DNA of 51,224 nucleotides from Chara braunii (Eukaryota > Streptophyta > Charophyceae > Charales > Characeae), in the NCBI GenBank assembly GCA_003427395.1, contig BFEA01000589.1, positions 575,214 to 626,437 on the forward strand, written 5' to 3'. Position 1 is the stretch's first letter. The number at the start of each line of letters is the position of its first letter. The translations under genes and the position numbers were made by a program. The notes under the pieces were generated by a model, which made no database searches, was not told the origin of the DNA, and saw only the letters and a program-made list of their open reading frames with translations. Positions 32,165-45,010 of this stretch are shown piece after piece.

Positions 32165-32773
32165 TCAGGGCCATATGGGCCCTTTTGGAGCCTCACCCTC
32201 AACTACAACTCTCCACTTGAGTCAAGAACAAGGAGGAAGACAGTCCTTTGCTAGCTCGCACTTCAACCTAACGTTCTCACCATCGATTCAAGTTCACAAT
32301 AGAGGCGAACTAGGAGACATATCAAGAACCATTTTCCTATTCAATATGGAATGTTGAGTTGAGCGGTACACGCGTTCATGCCATAGACACCTCACTAGCT
32401 ATTTCCACAAGGGGGCTTCTCCCCCCAGTATAGGTCACAACAACAACAACAACAACATTCTCAAGGATTCATAGGAGAAGTTTCAGGCATTCGCGACCTA
32501 CCACCAATCATCCCACCTGTACCCCATGCTACTGGTGGAGTAGGTGGAGAGGTTGCAATATCCACAACTGGAGAATCGGTTAAAGGAGCGGCAAAATATG
32601 ACGTTCCTAATGAGGATGCAACCAATGCTAATGAAGGTATGCAGCCGACGTTAAACCCCAGAAAAAACAGGTCTTTAACCCCCCTCCCTCCAAGGTCACG
32701 TGCAAGTACGCCTGATAAGCAGCGGAGGTTTGACATGGAAAACAGTTTTGTTGCAAGCGAGATTAATGTCTGA
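32165..32773 (+). pseudogene. degenerate coding sequence of unknown family
   Basis: The frame 32399-32773 stays open for 124 codons and reads as a hydrophilic, low-complexity but protein-like sequence: a Q6 run, then IIPPVPHATGGVGGEVA, and a basic end RSRASTPDKQRRFDM. Upstream in another frame, 32175-32357 gives SPSTTTLHLSQEQGGRQSF, also Ser/Gln/Thr rich. The composition resembles disordered N-terminal regions of transposon proteins or nuclear proteins, possibly one frame broken by a frameshift and stops between. I recognise no domain and give no function. Confidence 0.35.
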
Positions 32774-34410
32774 GGGGAAGCATCCGAGTCTTATACCTTT
32801 CTCCCACGGTCAGAAGATTCAACTAGACGCATCAAAGAGGTTGGCACACCAGGCAGCTCGACAACCAAGCGACGAACCTCAACCTCCCTGGGTAAAGGAT
32901 AATTGCACTTGATCGAGAACATGATTCTCTCTCTTCTGTACTCATACTCGAAACTCTTTATGCGTATTGGTGTGACCATCCGCTGACGGCTCCCCCCAAA
33001 TGGTAAGTAATGTTGGACCGGAATAGCCTATGCCCTCGGACAATGTTACCCTAATCAGAACGACAATCCATTATCTCTTCCTCTTTCGTCTTATTCTTGA
33101 TATATCAATGTGATTGGTCGTTGGACAGTTGGAAAAAACACAATCAGAAGGTAAGCGATTACTTTTGCTGTGTTGGTTTGGTGAATCCCGTATAACTGAA
33201 TAGAGAACCGAAGATGCCTTTTCTCCAGAATGCGGAATGCTTGTCTAAAGTTGATAGTCGATTGTTGAGAGACAAAAAACTTATGTCTCTGTATGTCCGA
33301 CTCGGATCAACTCTCGTCAAGTCTTGGTTATCAAGTCATGTTCACACTAATCTAAACCTGATGTACATTTTCAAAATGTAGATCTTGGAGGTGGTCATGT
33401 AAATCGAGAGGAGGCCCGCTTTTTCCGTTTGATGGTGTAGCTCCTAACATTCATCTTTCCGTCCGCACCCAAATAGAAAATCTGATTATTGTAGTTGATA
33501 TAAGCTCGACATTGCCCAAAATGCACAAGTATAATAACCGGTTGTTCCATGTGGGTGAAGGCGGTAGGTTGCACCACCATCCTATATGTCGAATCCGCTT
33601 TCAACACAATGTTTCATTCTGTGATGAATTAAATTTAGCAGGGCTGTGAGATTATTTCTTGCCTTCGTTAGTTTAGAACTGTTGACAAAGAGATAGGGAC
33701 GGTTGTATATTCTTCATTAACCCACCGATATATTATCACATTTGTGCAAAAGCCAGTGCCCTTGGCTCCCTTCTCCGTGATCCTTGAAAGATGAAGTTCG
33801 AAGGCTTGAACTCTTAGCTGGGGGGTCGGGAGTTCTAGGTGCATACAGTTCAACTCCTAGGCAGACACTGTTGTGCTTGTTTGTGTCCTCGGGAGGTACA
33901 GTCTCGCTGTGTGTTTTTCATTTCAACAAAGTATCATGGTAGATCATATCTGTTTAGGCTGCAGTTTGTTGAGGGTTGTTCATCAATTTGTGCTCAAAGC
34001 CCTGTGTTATTGACTCTTATTTTTCTTGATTTATGATGTATAGGGGTATATGCAGTTGTAGGAAGGTACTTTGTCGCGCTTGTTAGATTCACACCATTAG
34101 TCGGACGTCAGGGTTGACATCCACACGGTTGTCTGTTGTGGTAGGTTTTGTTCGTCAGGTTGTCATGGGCACACATTCACAAACGAGTGGAGAATTTAAC
34201 CAGAGGATGTGTCCGAGGCGGCAGGCAACTTTCCCACCCTATCTCGCGTGCATTGTTTGTCACTTTCCTGCGCATCATCATCCGATTTTTTAGCCCCTAC
34301 CTTTGTCCTTAATCCCCTTTCTCCTCCGGCCAATCATGAACTTCATGAACATATGTGCATGTATAACTGTGAGGTGAATCGAATGTCCTCTGAGCATGGT
34401 TATCGTGGTT
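32774..34410. other. anonymous non-coding stretch
   Basis: No gene, RNA or clear element found. Confidence 0.5.
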
Positions 34411-34419
34411 GTTTTTCCT

Positions 34420-34608
34420 AAAATAATATTGAACTTCACTGAAGACCTTCTATATGGGCACTATTTTCCACGAAGGACTTTCGTGGAATGCATATAAGTG
34501 CAGAATTATGACTAAAGTGGTTCGTGCTGAAACAATATTGGAATTCACTGAAGGTCTTTTAAATTGCCATTGTCTCCTGCAGAGGACTTTATTGGAATGC
34601 ATTTGGAA
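34420..34608 (+). repeat. diverged tandem duplication, period ~108 bp
   Basis: AATATTGAACTTCACTGAAG (34425) and GGACTTTCGTGGAATGCAT recur as AATATTGGAATTCACTGAAG (34533) and GGACTTTATTGGAATGCAT. Confidence 0.75.
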
Positions 34609-35026
34609 GTTCACACCTCGTAAAGGGCAGCCAGAAGGGAGAAAGGGACAACATGGGGGGCCACGACCATAAGTTTAGAGACATGCAGCAAGCCCCGACC
34701 CGGTGTGGAGGCGTATGTGAAGGACCCTAGGTGATGTATGACATAGTGGTTCGTGGTTCGTGCAAGTTAGTAAAGACTATTTCATAAAAAGACATAAACA
34801 TATGTACAACAAACAATACTGCAGTGGAAACTAGTGTTTGCCGCTTTCTTAGTTGTCATGTTTTTCGTGTATGGTTGTGTGGTGAACATTAAACCTGAAA
34901 TGAATCCAAGGACAACAATTGTCATAGCAAAACATGATAAGTTATGACACTGTTTTTAAAAATCAGTGTCGTAGAATGAAAGTTGAATACTGCATCATTT
35001 CGAGGCCAGAGAAAGAGAGAGAGGGG

Positions 35027-35028
<2 letters not shown>

Positions 35029-35067
<39 letters not shown>
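35029..35067 (+). repeat. poly(A) run
   Basis: About 39 consecutive A bases, directly preceding the tandem 400-bp units. It could be a retroelement tail. Confidence 0.95.
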
Positions 35068-35071
<4 letters not shown>

Positions 35072-35875
35072 CCTCATCAAACCCATGACATTATATCTGA
35101 TATTACTATATGGAGGGTTGAATGATAGATATTGGGTCATTGATCCTCAAACACGTTAGTGTGTGTTGTGTCCATGCTTCGCTGTGTTTTAGGTCTTGGT
35201 CAATCCGCTTTTACTCTGGTTTATCCATATGGATGATTTGTTGAGAGCTCTTGCATTTGATAACTTTTATCTTCTCAATGACTGTTTTCTTGCAAGACTC
35301 CGAAACCTCATCAGATCAGACGAACAAAACAATCTATCAGAAAATGTATAAATCTCAGGCATTGCACATTCATAAAGTGAATGAAGATGTATTGTGAGAC
35401 TTCCAAACTTGACAATCTACCATCGAACTAGAGGAAGTTGCTCGAGGCACTCCCGATGCAAACATTTTATACTGGTTGCCTTCCTCATCAAGCCGATGAT
35501 GTTATAGTTGATGTTAGTACATTGAGGGTTGGATGATAGATATTGGGTCGTTGATCCCAAGACACGTTCGTGTGTGCTGTGTCCATGCTTTGGTGTGCTT
35601 TCGACCTTGGACAATTTGCTTTTACTCTGTTTTATCCATCATATGGATGATTTGCTATGAGCTCTTGGATTTCACAACTTTCATGTTCTCATTGATTGTT
35701 TTCTTACAAGCCTCAGACGGACAAAGCATTCTATTAGAAAATGTAGAAATATAAGGCATTGCATATTGGTGACCTGAATGAAGATGTATTGTAAGACTTC
35801 CAGACATGACAATCTACCATCGAACTAGAGGAAGTTCCTCGAAACACGCCCGATGCAAATGTTTTATACTGGTTG
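35068..35875 (+). repeat. two tandem ~400-bp units
   Basis: Unit 1 (35068-35478) and unit 2 (35479-35875) both start CCTTCCTCATCAA, share GGGTTGRATGATAGATATTGGGTC, CCATGCTT, ATGGATGATTTG and end TTTTATACTGGTTG. Part of the same unit also starts the large duplicated block at 48.0 kb. Confidence 0.92.
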
Positions 35876-38800
35876 AGTCTGTTTCTTTTCGTACGTTTGA
35901 CTGACTCTAAAGAAACAATTTTCGTTGACTGCTTGTCTTATCTCTATGCATTATTGATGTGTTCTTTTTTTTATCGAATATATATTTTTGGCCTCCGAAG
36001 AGGAGACACACTTTCCTTCACTTTGTTTCCACTACCCTGCACCACTCATTTTCCACAGAGATTGTGAGTGGGAAAAATTGAGTCGTCATCCAAATTGTTA
36101 AATGTCTAAATGCAAATAACGTGTCAAACGAAGTTGATGTCCCACATTTTGGAGGCCATAGAGAGATCATAAAGTCCATAAGGTGGAGATGAGTACATTT
36201 TTCAATATGGTATCCCTAACAATGTTGGTGTTAGTAGCAGTGGCGATGGATGCGCAAGTCCAAGTTTGAAGTGAGAAAACTTGTTGTTGGTTTGTCAATA
36301 GAAATTGAGCATTGCACCATCTATAGGGGAAAAGTCAGGATTTGGCAGCGTGAGGATGTCAAGTGGGTAACTGTGTATCAGATGCCGAAAATGACGCTAG
36401 GCTGCATCAGAAGTGAAAGGAGGACTAACAACTGAAAGGTACGTAGTTTTTTTTTACCATTATTCAACAAAATATGTCGTGTTGGCATCTGTATACAAAT
36501 TGTGCTTCGTTGTGAAGGGTCAGGGGTCGAGATCCGCATAACAATAACGAATGCCTCGTAAAAGAGCAATAGTGGAAGTGATAGTTGTACACACAGTTGG
36601 AAACCGAGTTGCGCAAGATGCAGATGCACAAGAGGCAACAAGGGCAGATGCGTGCATATGTGGAGGGTCTGGGGCTGAGATTGCCGACAGAAAGGGAAAT
36701 GCCATCAAATTGATAAACACTATGATCGATAATTCGTGTCAACAGCAAGACCAACTTTCAAACTTAATTCAATCCTTTCTTTCCGTCGCTCAAACCTTCC
36801 TTTCTTCCACCCCTTTTTGGTTCGTCATTTTTTCACTTTCTAATTTGCGCCCTTTTCCTATTTAGAATGTCGTCAATTTGACCAACGCTATGACCAATGG
36901 GTCGGCCATGTGTTCATTTTTTTAAAAACCAATTCAAATCTTCCTTTCTATTGGCCAAACCTTTATTGCCTGCCCATTTTGGGTCGGCCATGTGTCCACT
37001 TTCAGATTCACTCACGTTGTCGATTTGACCACCTCCCCCTTCTTTGCTACAAACCTTTTTATCGCCCCTGCTCCAATACTGACCATATCAATAAAAAATA
37101 AATAAATAACGGTGTATCTTCTTTCTCATTTGAACATTTGATAAGTAGTGGAATGAGCCTGATGACTTGCACCCCATTCTTTGCTACAGTGCCTCGTGTC
37201 GCCCTTATTTCCACCACATGCAGAAAAGAGAAAAAATATCACGGAGTATATTTCCATGTTTTAGCAGAATATTTATTCTCATTTTGTAGATTTAGTGAAT
37301 AGCGAAGCGAGCCGTGATGACTCACAATAAATGCACAAAATACCAAAAATATGGGGGTGTATCTTTCCCTGTTCTGATGAACAATTTTTTCTCATTTTTC
37401 ACATTTCGTGAGTTGTGACAAACGACCCAAAAATTGGATACTATTGGGGCTAGCACTATATCTTTTCATGTTGTAGTGAAAAATTCATTCCTCATTTTGT
37501 ACATTTGGTGAGTAATGGAGCGAGCCCCGAAGACTCGATACAATCGGTGCTATGATTGTTAGAAGGGAAAAAAATCTAAACAATATTCTCCACGTGACGG
37601 AAGGAAACAAAAATCCATTAAACAAGTCCCCCGAACAAGTCCACCTTCTCACCCCCCGCCTTTACGAATCACCTTTTCCAACCCTCACATCAAACAGAAA
37701 ACCTACACACCACCCACAACTTGAAACCCTTTGTCAATAAGTCACCGATCTCACGCACTTAAACTCGCCACATGACCAGTCCCTGCCCCGTAGGCGACCA
37801 CTCCCTTGCCTTGCACATCTCAATGCCTTGTATACCTCGCTCGTGCTCATCGATCTTTCCCGAAAAAGCCAAACAACTGAACAATAAAGTGCAACCAGGT
37901 AAGGCTTAGTCTCCTGGCGACGAACTTCTGGCAACTAAGGTCAAGTGCGGCAGCGAATTGTGGAGATTCAATTTTTATCACGAACCCTTTGCAACTGCAA
38001 GTTGTATGGAACCAGACAGGCCTTTCTCTTTTGTACTTCCCGTTCCCTTCGTCATTGGACATATCGCACATTTTTTTACGAGTTATGACATTTTTTACAT
38101 GCGTGAGTGTGGTTTCCTTATTATCCATCTGCCTTACCATTGTCCCAGAAACGGTTACAATGTTTTGTATATTTCCCCTTATCTCCTTTCGCCCTCGGTT
38201 TTTGCTTTGTATATTCAACCTACATCCTTATGTAGCAGGGTAGTCAGTCACTATAGGCTTGCACCAATGGTCTACCCTTTTGCTCTCCATTTCCTACCTT
38301 TAGTTCGACTAAGCATGATGACCGCATTCACTTCTTTATGAGAGTTGTGGACTCATCGTTGTTATTGTTGTAACCATCGATACTCACACCAGCAGTCAAC
38401 ATGGATCCCCGCTTTTCAACCCCACGCTGACACCCCAAGCACGAAAAAATGTTGTTGTTGTTGTTGTTGTTATTATTATTATATTTTTTTGGTCAAGATG
38501 TGTCTGTACCATGTTTAGTATTTTTTTAGGTTTTTCAGATGACAATTTTGGCACAACCCGGAAATCCTCCCGCCATCCAGAAAGTGTCATTCTGATGAGT
38601 TAGGACCAAGTTTTTAGGATCAGGCGTACACAGATCCAGTAAGACAATTTTCAAGCGACTTTGATAATTATGTGTGCAAATTAATTGATAAAGGGAACTA
38701 AACTCAAAATATTATAGATAAGGTTGGAATCCTTGCAGAATCATAATCTGAAAACAAAAAAACATTACTTTAGACCGTGACATAAATGTCACACCAATTC

Positions 38801-39010
38801 GTCACTTTCTTTTTTTTTTGTCTTTCAACAACATGTGGCTCAATTAAAAAATTACCATAACATCCGTGATTTTTTATGCCAAGTATATTAAAAACTCTGA
38901 AAATTATAGGGTCTGTAGATAAATATTTAAATAAAATTAAAAATAGATTGTGAAATAAATACGTTGCCGATTCATCTCGTGGGCCAGTGAGAAAAGTAAC
39001 CCAATTGATC
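35747..39010 (+). repeat. large direct duplication, copy 1
   Basis: Collinear with 48018-51224 over its whole length, differing by scattered substitutions and small indels (for example ~33 bp present only here at about 36038-36070, and an insertion in copy 2 at about 48590-48605). By eye most segments are well over 90% identical. The shared sequence includes CA/TTG simple tracts, but no intact gene: a 123-codon minus-strand frame (37847-38218) is preserved in copy 2 but differs at many residues, so it is not evidently under selection. Confidence 0.95.
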
Positions 39011-39267
39011 AATTTTTCAGGCTTAGAAAAATATATTAAAAGGTCTGAAAAGTGATTGTTTCATCGATTTCGTCGTGATATTTACAGAAAAAAATATTAA
39101 AATATTAAAAAAAAACGTTTAAATCATAAAATTAGTCATGACGGCAATTAGACGCAATTTTCATTTCACCACTCTTTCGACTCTCTACATTGTGCTACCA
39201 GTAGCCCTATAGACCTGTACGACTAGTCCCTCTGAATTTTCGACGTCGCGGGGATTTGTGGTTTAAA
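38770..39267 (-). mobile_element. relative of the 28.5-kb TIR element, opposite orientation
   Basis: Read on the minus strand from 39267 it starts TTTAAACCACAAATCCCCG, then GGGCTACTGGTAGCACA, CTGTAAATATCACGACG and GGGTTACTTTTCTCACTGGCCCA, in the same order as 28510-28800 on the + strand. The other end is not identified. Confidence 0.65.
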
Positions 39268-40685
39268 ATGTATGGGAGGTATGTTATAAAAATTCTGAAA
39301 AACCCTTGCAATTTTTTTAGCTTTGTTAACCGCTTGTCCTTTCACACAAGTGGTTAATAGGGACCCCTATTTTTTAATTCTATGTTAACCTCTGAAGCAC
39401 TAAACAATGCATTTCAACTTGGGGATATAGTTTTTTTGTTTTTAAAAAAAAAATGTTAGTTTTATGTTTGGTTAACGTCTGCGTGTGATAAGTTTGGTGT
39501 ATAGTAGGGTCTTTGAGACGACAATTTTTGCAAACCCTAAAAATCATGAAAAACAAGAAGTAACAAAATTTGCATGAAAATATATTTTTTCATTATTCTT
39601 ATAAAGAACGACGACCTTTTTGTATCATCATTGAACTGACCTGCCTCAGGCAATTCATATTGATCTTGTTGTCTTCATCTTAAAATATCCAAGTTCGAAC
39701 TTAAGTATGTTTTTTATCAGTTCAAGGTTATACCAACTGAGTTAGGCCCGTTGGTTGAAAACACATTTTTGCCGTGAAGTGTTAGGCTCCGTTAGTCTTT
39801 TTTTTTTTAACATTGTTTTATTTGATGTTTGCTGAATGAAAGGGTGACATGTCTGGCTTAGAAGGTGTGGGAGGTTTGTTAGAAAGACCATAAAAAAAAC
39901 CTGAAAATTTAGGGTTCTCTTAAAAAAAAAACTAGAGCACTAAACGTTCACTATGCATTTTTCTTTTGTTTTGTATTCTTACTTTTCTCTTTTAATTTGA
40001 TTGTAAGATTATATAACACACATTGCATACTGTAACAATGTTGTTGGATGAAATGCTAGACTACTAATCCTGCAAAAGTGGGAGCAAGGTTATTATCCCC
40101 TTTACTTCTAACACCGCTTCAATATAGATCCCCTTCCTCCACATCAATAAGCGCACAAGGATCTTCTATGACATCTCACAAAGTCATCAACACAGATGTT
40201 GAATCCACTAGGTCAGATTTTGAGTGATACTCTCCTTGTAAGACCTATGACAATAAAGTGTTTGGACAAACATTTTATATCTACCCCTATTCTCTGACCA
40301 TCCATTTCGAAAGTTATATGTTAAATCCCGTTTTAATCCTAAATGGTTTCATTCACTGCTGAAATTTGTGTTCGACTTTTGTAGTAACTTCCATCTTGTC
40401 ACTCAGTGTATCTTTTGTACTACCATTTTTCATGCGAGTAGTGTTTGGGGTACTAACCGTTTATTCACAAATTCTCGTTTACAGTCCTTATGTTCCCCTA
40501 TTATATTCCATGATGTTTGAAGTTGGTGTCGAAGCCGATGGTATGAAGTTTAGTCTTCCTACTCGTGATCATAATGAGATTATNCCGACCCCATCAGGAC
40601 GTTGAAGTTATTGAACGANACTGTNAGTGNATGTTCCACACGTTCGTTGCACAATGACCAGAANGTGCAATAAGAACAATTGTCC
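39268..40685. other. AT-rich anonymous stretch
   Basis: No gene or clear repeat seen. Ambiguous bases begin at 40584. Confidence 0.45.
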
Positions 40686-40915
40686 AAAAGATGTGCAGTA
40701 ATCTAACATTTGAGATAAATATTAAAAATTTAGTCATATTTTCACTNAGTTATATTTTGAAGTTAAATTNATCCNTGTATTTANGATTTTGCCACAAAAA
40801 TTACTTTNGGATTTTGANAATTTAGTAAGNNAGATTTCAGGTTATATCTGTTTATATGTTCANNATNTCTNGATAATTGATTTCAGGATTTTAAAATTCN
40901 ACCTTACCATATTTT
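40584..40915. other. ambiguous bases (N)
   Basis: About 20 single N calls are scattered through this segment, for example 40584, 40619, 40625, 40630, 40664, 40747 and 40900. They lie within or next to the satellite array, so base-calling from collapsed repeats is a likely cause. Confidence 0.95.
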
Positions 40916-41400
40916 GAAACTATATATGTGTATGTTATCAAAATTTTGTTATTGGAAGTGAAGTTTGAGATTTCATATTATTAAGTAGTCATATTTCTAA
41001 GTTATATTTATGTGCATGTCCAAAATTTCTTTACCAAAAATCCGATTCGCGATGTCAGAATTTTACTTGATCATATTTTGAATTTATATCAAACTGTGCA
41101 TTCAGTACTTAACTAATAGAAAAACCACTTTAGGATTTTGAAATTTTACTTAGTCATATTTTGAAGTTGTACCCATCGGGACATTTGTGACGTTGCTACT
41201 AAAAATCTACTTTAGGATTTGAGAATTTTAATTAGCAATACGTGTATTTGAGATTTAATTACCAAAAATTCACTTCGGGTTTTGTATTTACTTTGTCATA
41301 TTTTGAAGTTATATCAATGTATGTGTTTGAGAGTTTGTCACATGAAACACACTTCGAAATTTTAGGATTTTCACTTGGTCACATTTTTTTAATTAGATTC
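40690..41400 (+). repeat. ~82-83 bp satellite array, + orientation
   Basis: The TCATATTTTGAAGTTATAT block recurs at about 40908, 40990, 41072, 41155 and 41297, then 41380; spacing is 82-83 bp except around 41232, where two units are shortened. Each unit continues through ATGTRTGTGTTTGAGA, ACACTTC/CACTTTAGG and GATTTT. Units are strongly diverged and the left part has N's. The reverse-complement form occurs at 44.7-45.0, 46.33-46.53 and 47.67-48.0 kb. Confidence 0.82.
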
Positions 41401-43695
41401 ACATTTTGGTAAATGATGTTTAAGCATTTTCGTTGTCTATATGAACATTATACTGCGCTAAACACTAATATGTAAGTCGAAAGTAGGAAGTTCGTATGAA
41501 CATCCTTAAGCTATAAAAAGTGCATTGGATATATGAATGTATGTGTAATGTGTGGTCTAATTTATTTTTATAATCCTACATGTTAACGGAGAATACAAAC
41601 AAATAGAAGGAAAAACTTCAAAAATGAATTACTAGTCTCACCACCTCATCAATGTCGGTTCAGTACGAAACTCACCGAAAGGCTTGGATGTGTGGCCAAC
41701 CTTGACCCTCCCCTGGGTCCATTGGCAAAACAAAGGCGGGAGAGGGGGGGGGGGATTTAATTATATGAAAAACATATATTGTGTATAATTAAAAATTAAA
41801 CATCTCTTGGTTGCTGGTCGTTATGAAATAGTGATGAAATTAAAGAGAGTGTAGGTTGGGTTGTCGCCCGACTAGACATGCCCTAGCCAACTGGGTCGGG
41901 GGGGATCGCCCGACAAAACCAGGCAGGTCAAAAAAAGGTGAGGATCCCCCCCCCAAAAAAAATCACTTCAGGCCAGGATTGAGTTCAGCTCGAGCAGTCG
42001 AAACCCGACCTTACCTTTTATTTTGACGGTGGGTCACCCAAGGGTGTTTGGGGGGTACAAAGTTAATATAAAGTTATAAACAGTGACTCAAGGGATTCAA
42101 AAGGGTATATCTTACCTCATTTCGCCTCATTTATTTTTATCTTAATATTAATAAGGAATTTCGAGGGGACCCTCCGCCAAAAGTTGCTTGCACTGTAATT
42201 TTACAAAATATATTTTTTCCTATATTTTTTTGATGTTTTTAATTTTTTTTTTTTTTTTTTAATGTTATGTCTTGGGGCTGCCTGCGATCCCGCCTAGATA
42301 CTTCCCGACCTGGACCAACTGGGAGGGTACCCAGTCAACCTTCCCCCCAGCCAGACCGCCTAGGGACCACCATAGAAAAAAGTAAAATAAAATGCACGAT
42401 TGTTGCACACACTTTGTTTTTTTCTTTTTTCTTTTTAAGTGTTCATTTATTACTATGTTCGTTATACATAATTTCTCAAGAAAAAGTGTGATTGTACCAA
42501 ATTGTTTTGTCGACTTCATCTTATCTAAGTACAATCGATTATTGTTGAATATGTATATTTTTACTAGATTACACACACTTGTTTTTCTCTCTATTCACTT
42601 CCTCCACCCTCTCCTCCCCCCCTCCCCCCGCACACATACACTAAGAGTGTAGTCTCACCGACAGAGAGGTTTCAATGTGAATGTTTTAAAAATTGCTATA
42701 TTATCTATAACAATATATATATTTTTTTCATGTTAATTATAGTAGGAAGCATGGAGTGGTAACCCTTGCCACTACCGCGAGCAACATAAGAGATTCTTAT
42801 CTTTATTTTTGTCTTCATCTTTGTTTTTGTTTTAATGCAAATATGAAATAAATATCACGTTTAAACTTCATCACTACAATCATGGTTCAACTTCGGCGAA
42901 ATGCCTTGCTCAACCTATAGATTGCAGGGAATGATGTAAGGTGTAATAAGCCTGATTCCCTAAATATAATGAATTGTCCGCGTGGTTGTGACACGTTGTT
43001 TTCCCCCCCTTTCTGATTGATCAAAATCATACGGTTTTTTTTTTTTTATAACTGTTTGTTGTGTTTTCGTTTTCAATTTCAACTAAATTTTCAGTTGTTT
43101 TTTTTTTTCTTTCTTTTATGTCATCTTCTTTTAGCAAACTGACCTTTCACTTATGTAGCCACTTGCCTGACGATTGAACATTTCAAATTGGTCAAGATAT
43201 TTGGGTTGATTGTTCACGATCCTAGTTATCTGCGACTTTGGACGTTTGATTTTTGATGAATCTAAACGGACTACATGTTTTTCGAGATACGACATTATTT
43301 CCCTTTGCTTTTCGGACTGTTAGGAAAATAATTTGGCTGATTTGGGTATAAAAAAAATGTTGTAGTAGTTGCGCTAATTCTTAAGGCAATAATAATTTCA
43401 TATACTTATAAAGTAGTGATTGCTACAAACACTACTTCAACAATCTTTGCTGGAGCCACTGCTGCACAAATAGTTTCTGTAAATAATATTTAGACAATGT
43501 TGCTATAGACACTTTTCTTCGAGTTCATCATATTGACCAAAACCTTTTGTTTTCCTCAACTATGTGTGTGTATATGTTTTTCTTCTAATCAAATTTTTTT
43601 TTTTTTCCTACGCCATTCTTTTACTTCTTACAGACACTCATGAAATGCTAGTTACAACAAGTGTTGCTGCAACAATTATTTTTGAGCCAAATAAT
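41401..43695. other. AT-rich anonymous stretch
   Basis: Contains G-runs near 41742 and 41900, a C-run near 41948, a T-run at 42242-42260, and one inverted copy of the shared ~90-bp module near 42175-42235. No gene recognised. Confidence 0.45.
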
Positions 43696-43703
43696 ATTAT
43701 GAC

Positions 43704-44391
43704 TAGGGTTGTTGGCATTCAGGATGGGCCGAACGCTCGAACTTGAACGCCCGAACGTTCAACACACCCTCTCAACGCGTTCGGCCGTTCGGCCGAATGC
43801 AGAAAAATAAACTGAAGAATATTTGCCTCAATGTTACCTCCAAATTCTTTACAAATTTGAAATAAAAATCAAATACTAAAAATCAATAATAATAATAATA
43901 AATTAGAAAAAATAAAACTAGAATGAAATTATTGAGTGAGCGAGCACGTTTTTGACACCGCCATCTTCAATGATTTTTTATATTTTTTTTGCTATGAAAA
44001 ATGCCATAAAATTTTATATATATGTATCTTACATAATAAAGAATCCGCAAAGAAAGTTTGAAAAAATAATATATATTTTTTATGCCCCGAAAAAAAAAAA
44101 AAAAAGTGAAAAAAAAATAAATAAATTCGTGAGTGGGAAAGCAAGTTTTGACACCACCATCTTTGCTGATTTTTCATTTTTCTTTGGATGAACATAATGG
44201 CTTCAAATTGAACAGGGAGATCACTTATATCACAAAAAACTAAAAAAAAAAAAAAAAAAAAAGTTAGGTGTTGAAATAAGTTTTTGTGGGGTCTGAACCC
44301 CTTCAGATTCGGCCCCCGTACGGGGATCCGAGCGCCCGAACGTTCGAGGGTCCACTTAGGGGGTCTCTGTACGTTCGGGCTGACAACCCCG
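43704..44391. mobile_element. hAT-type non-autonomous DNA transposon
   Basis: A 688-bp insertion flanked by a perfect 8-bp direct repeat ATTATGAC (43696-43703 and 44392-44399), the target duplication size of hAT elements. Inverted ends are short and imperfect: TAGGGTTGTTGGC at the left and, complemented, CGGGGTTGTCAGC at the right, sharing GGGTTGT and GC. CGCCCGAACGTTC lies near both ends (43748 and 44332), in keeping with subterminal transposase-binding motifs of hAT elements. The interior carries one shared ~90-bp module and a ~198-bp internal duplication (TTTTGACACCRCCATCTT at about 43951 and 44148). No transposase. Confidence 0.88.
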
Positions 44392-44689
44392 ATTATGACA
44401 ATATTTGTTGCATGCTCTTTTCTTCGGCCTCATCTCATGATCCATATTTTTTCCCTTAATTATTATGTTTTTTTTTTGTTTTTAAATATCTTTAATTTTT
44501 TTTTTATCAATTAAATTGCGTCTGGACATTAATGTTGAACGTTTGGTATCTTAGTTGTCAGAGATCTTAAAGATTGAGTTTTTTCATGAATTTTGATTGG
44601 TCACATATGTTTTAGGACGTAATATTTTTTGCACTTCCTTCCTGAATGCAAGAAAAAACTTGGTTTTGTTATAACCATATGACGAACAA

Positions 44690-45010
44690 ATATAAACACA
44701 CATGTTTTCGGGAAATGCAAATGAATATACCAAAGTAAAAAAAACGAAAGTACATATAAAAACTCTTGAAATCTTTTTTTTTTTAATGGCGAAACACTGA
44801 ATGTACACATAAATGTACCGTAATAAAAAAACTAAGTAAACCTCGAAAACCTTGAAGTGTGTTTTGCTAACGAAATGTCGAATATACTCATGAATATAAA
44901 ATTTTAAAAAGAATAAATAAATTACAAGAAACTCGAAGTGTGTTCAGTAACTAAACATTGAATACGTATGCAAATATAATGTTGTAAAAATACTAAGTAA
45001 ATTCTGGGTA
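44690..45010 (-). repeat. ~83-bp satellite units, minus orientation
   Basis: On the + strand the units read ACTAAGTAAACCTCGAAAAC, TTGAAGTGTGTTTTGCTAAC, GAAAT and GAATATAC..GAATATAA, repeated at about 44835, 44915 and 44990 with a partial unit from about 44695. Reverse-complemented, they match the array at 40.7-41.4 kb (TTATAT..., GAAACACACTTC, GATTTT/TTTACTTAGT). Confidence 0.75.

Noticed and set aside
36910-37101. 63-codon frame present in both duplicates
   Set aside because: Preserved because the DNA is recently duplicated; short, no domain, overlaps non-coding repeats.
37847-38218. 123-codon minus-strand frame conserved in both large duplicates (also 50067-50438)
   Set aside because: The two versions differ at about a tenth of residues while the DNA is only slightly diverged, so there is no sign of purifying selection; there is no known domain.
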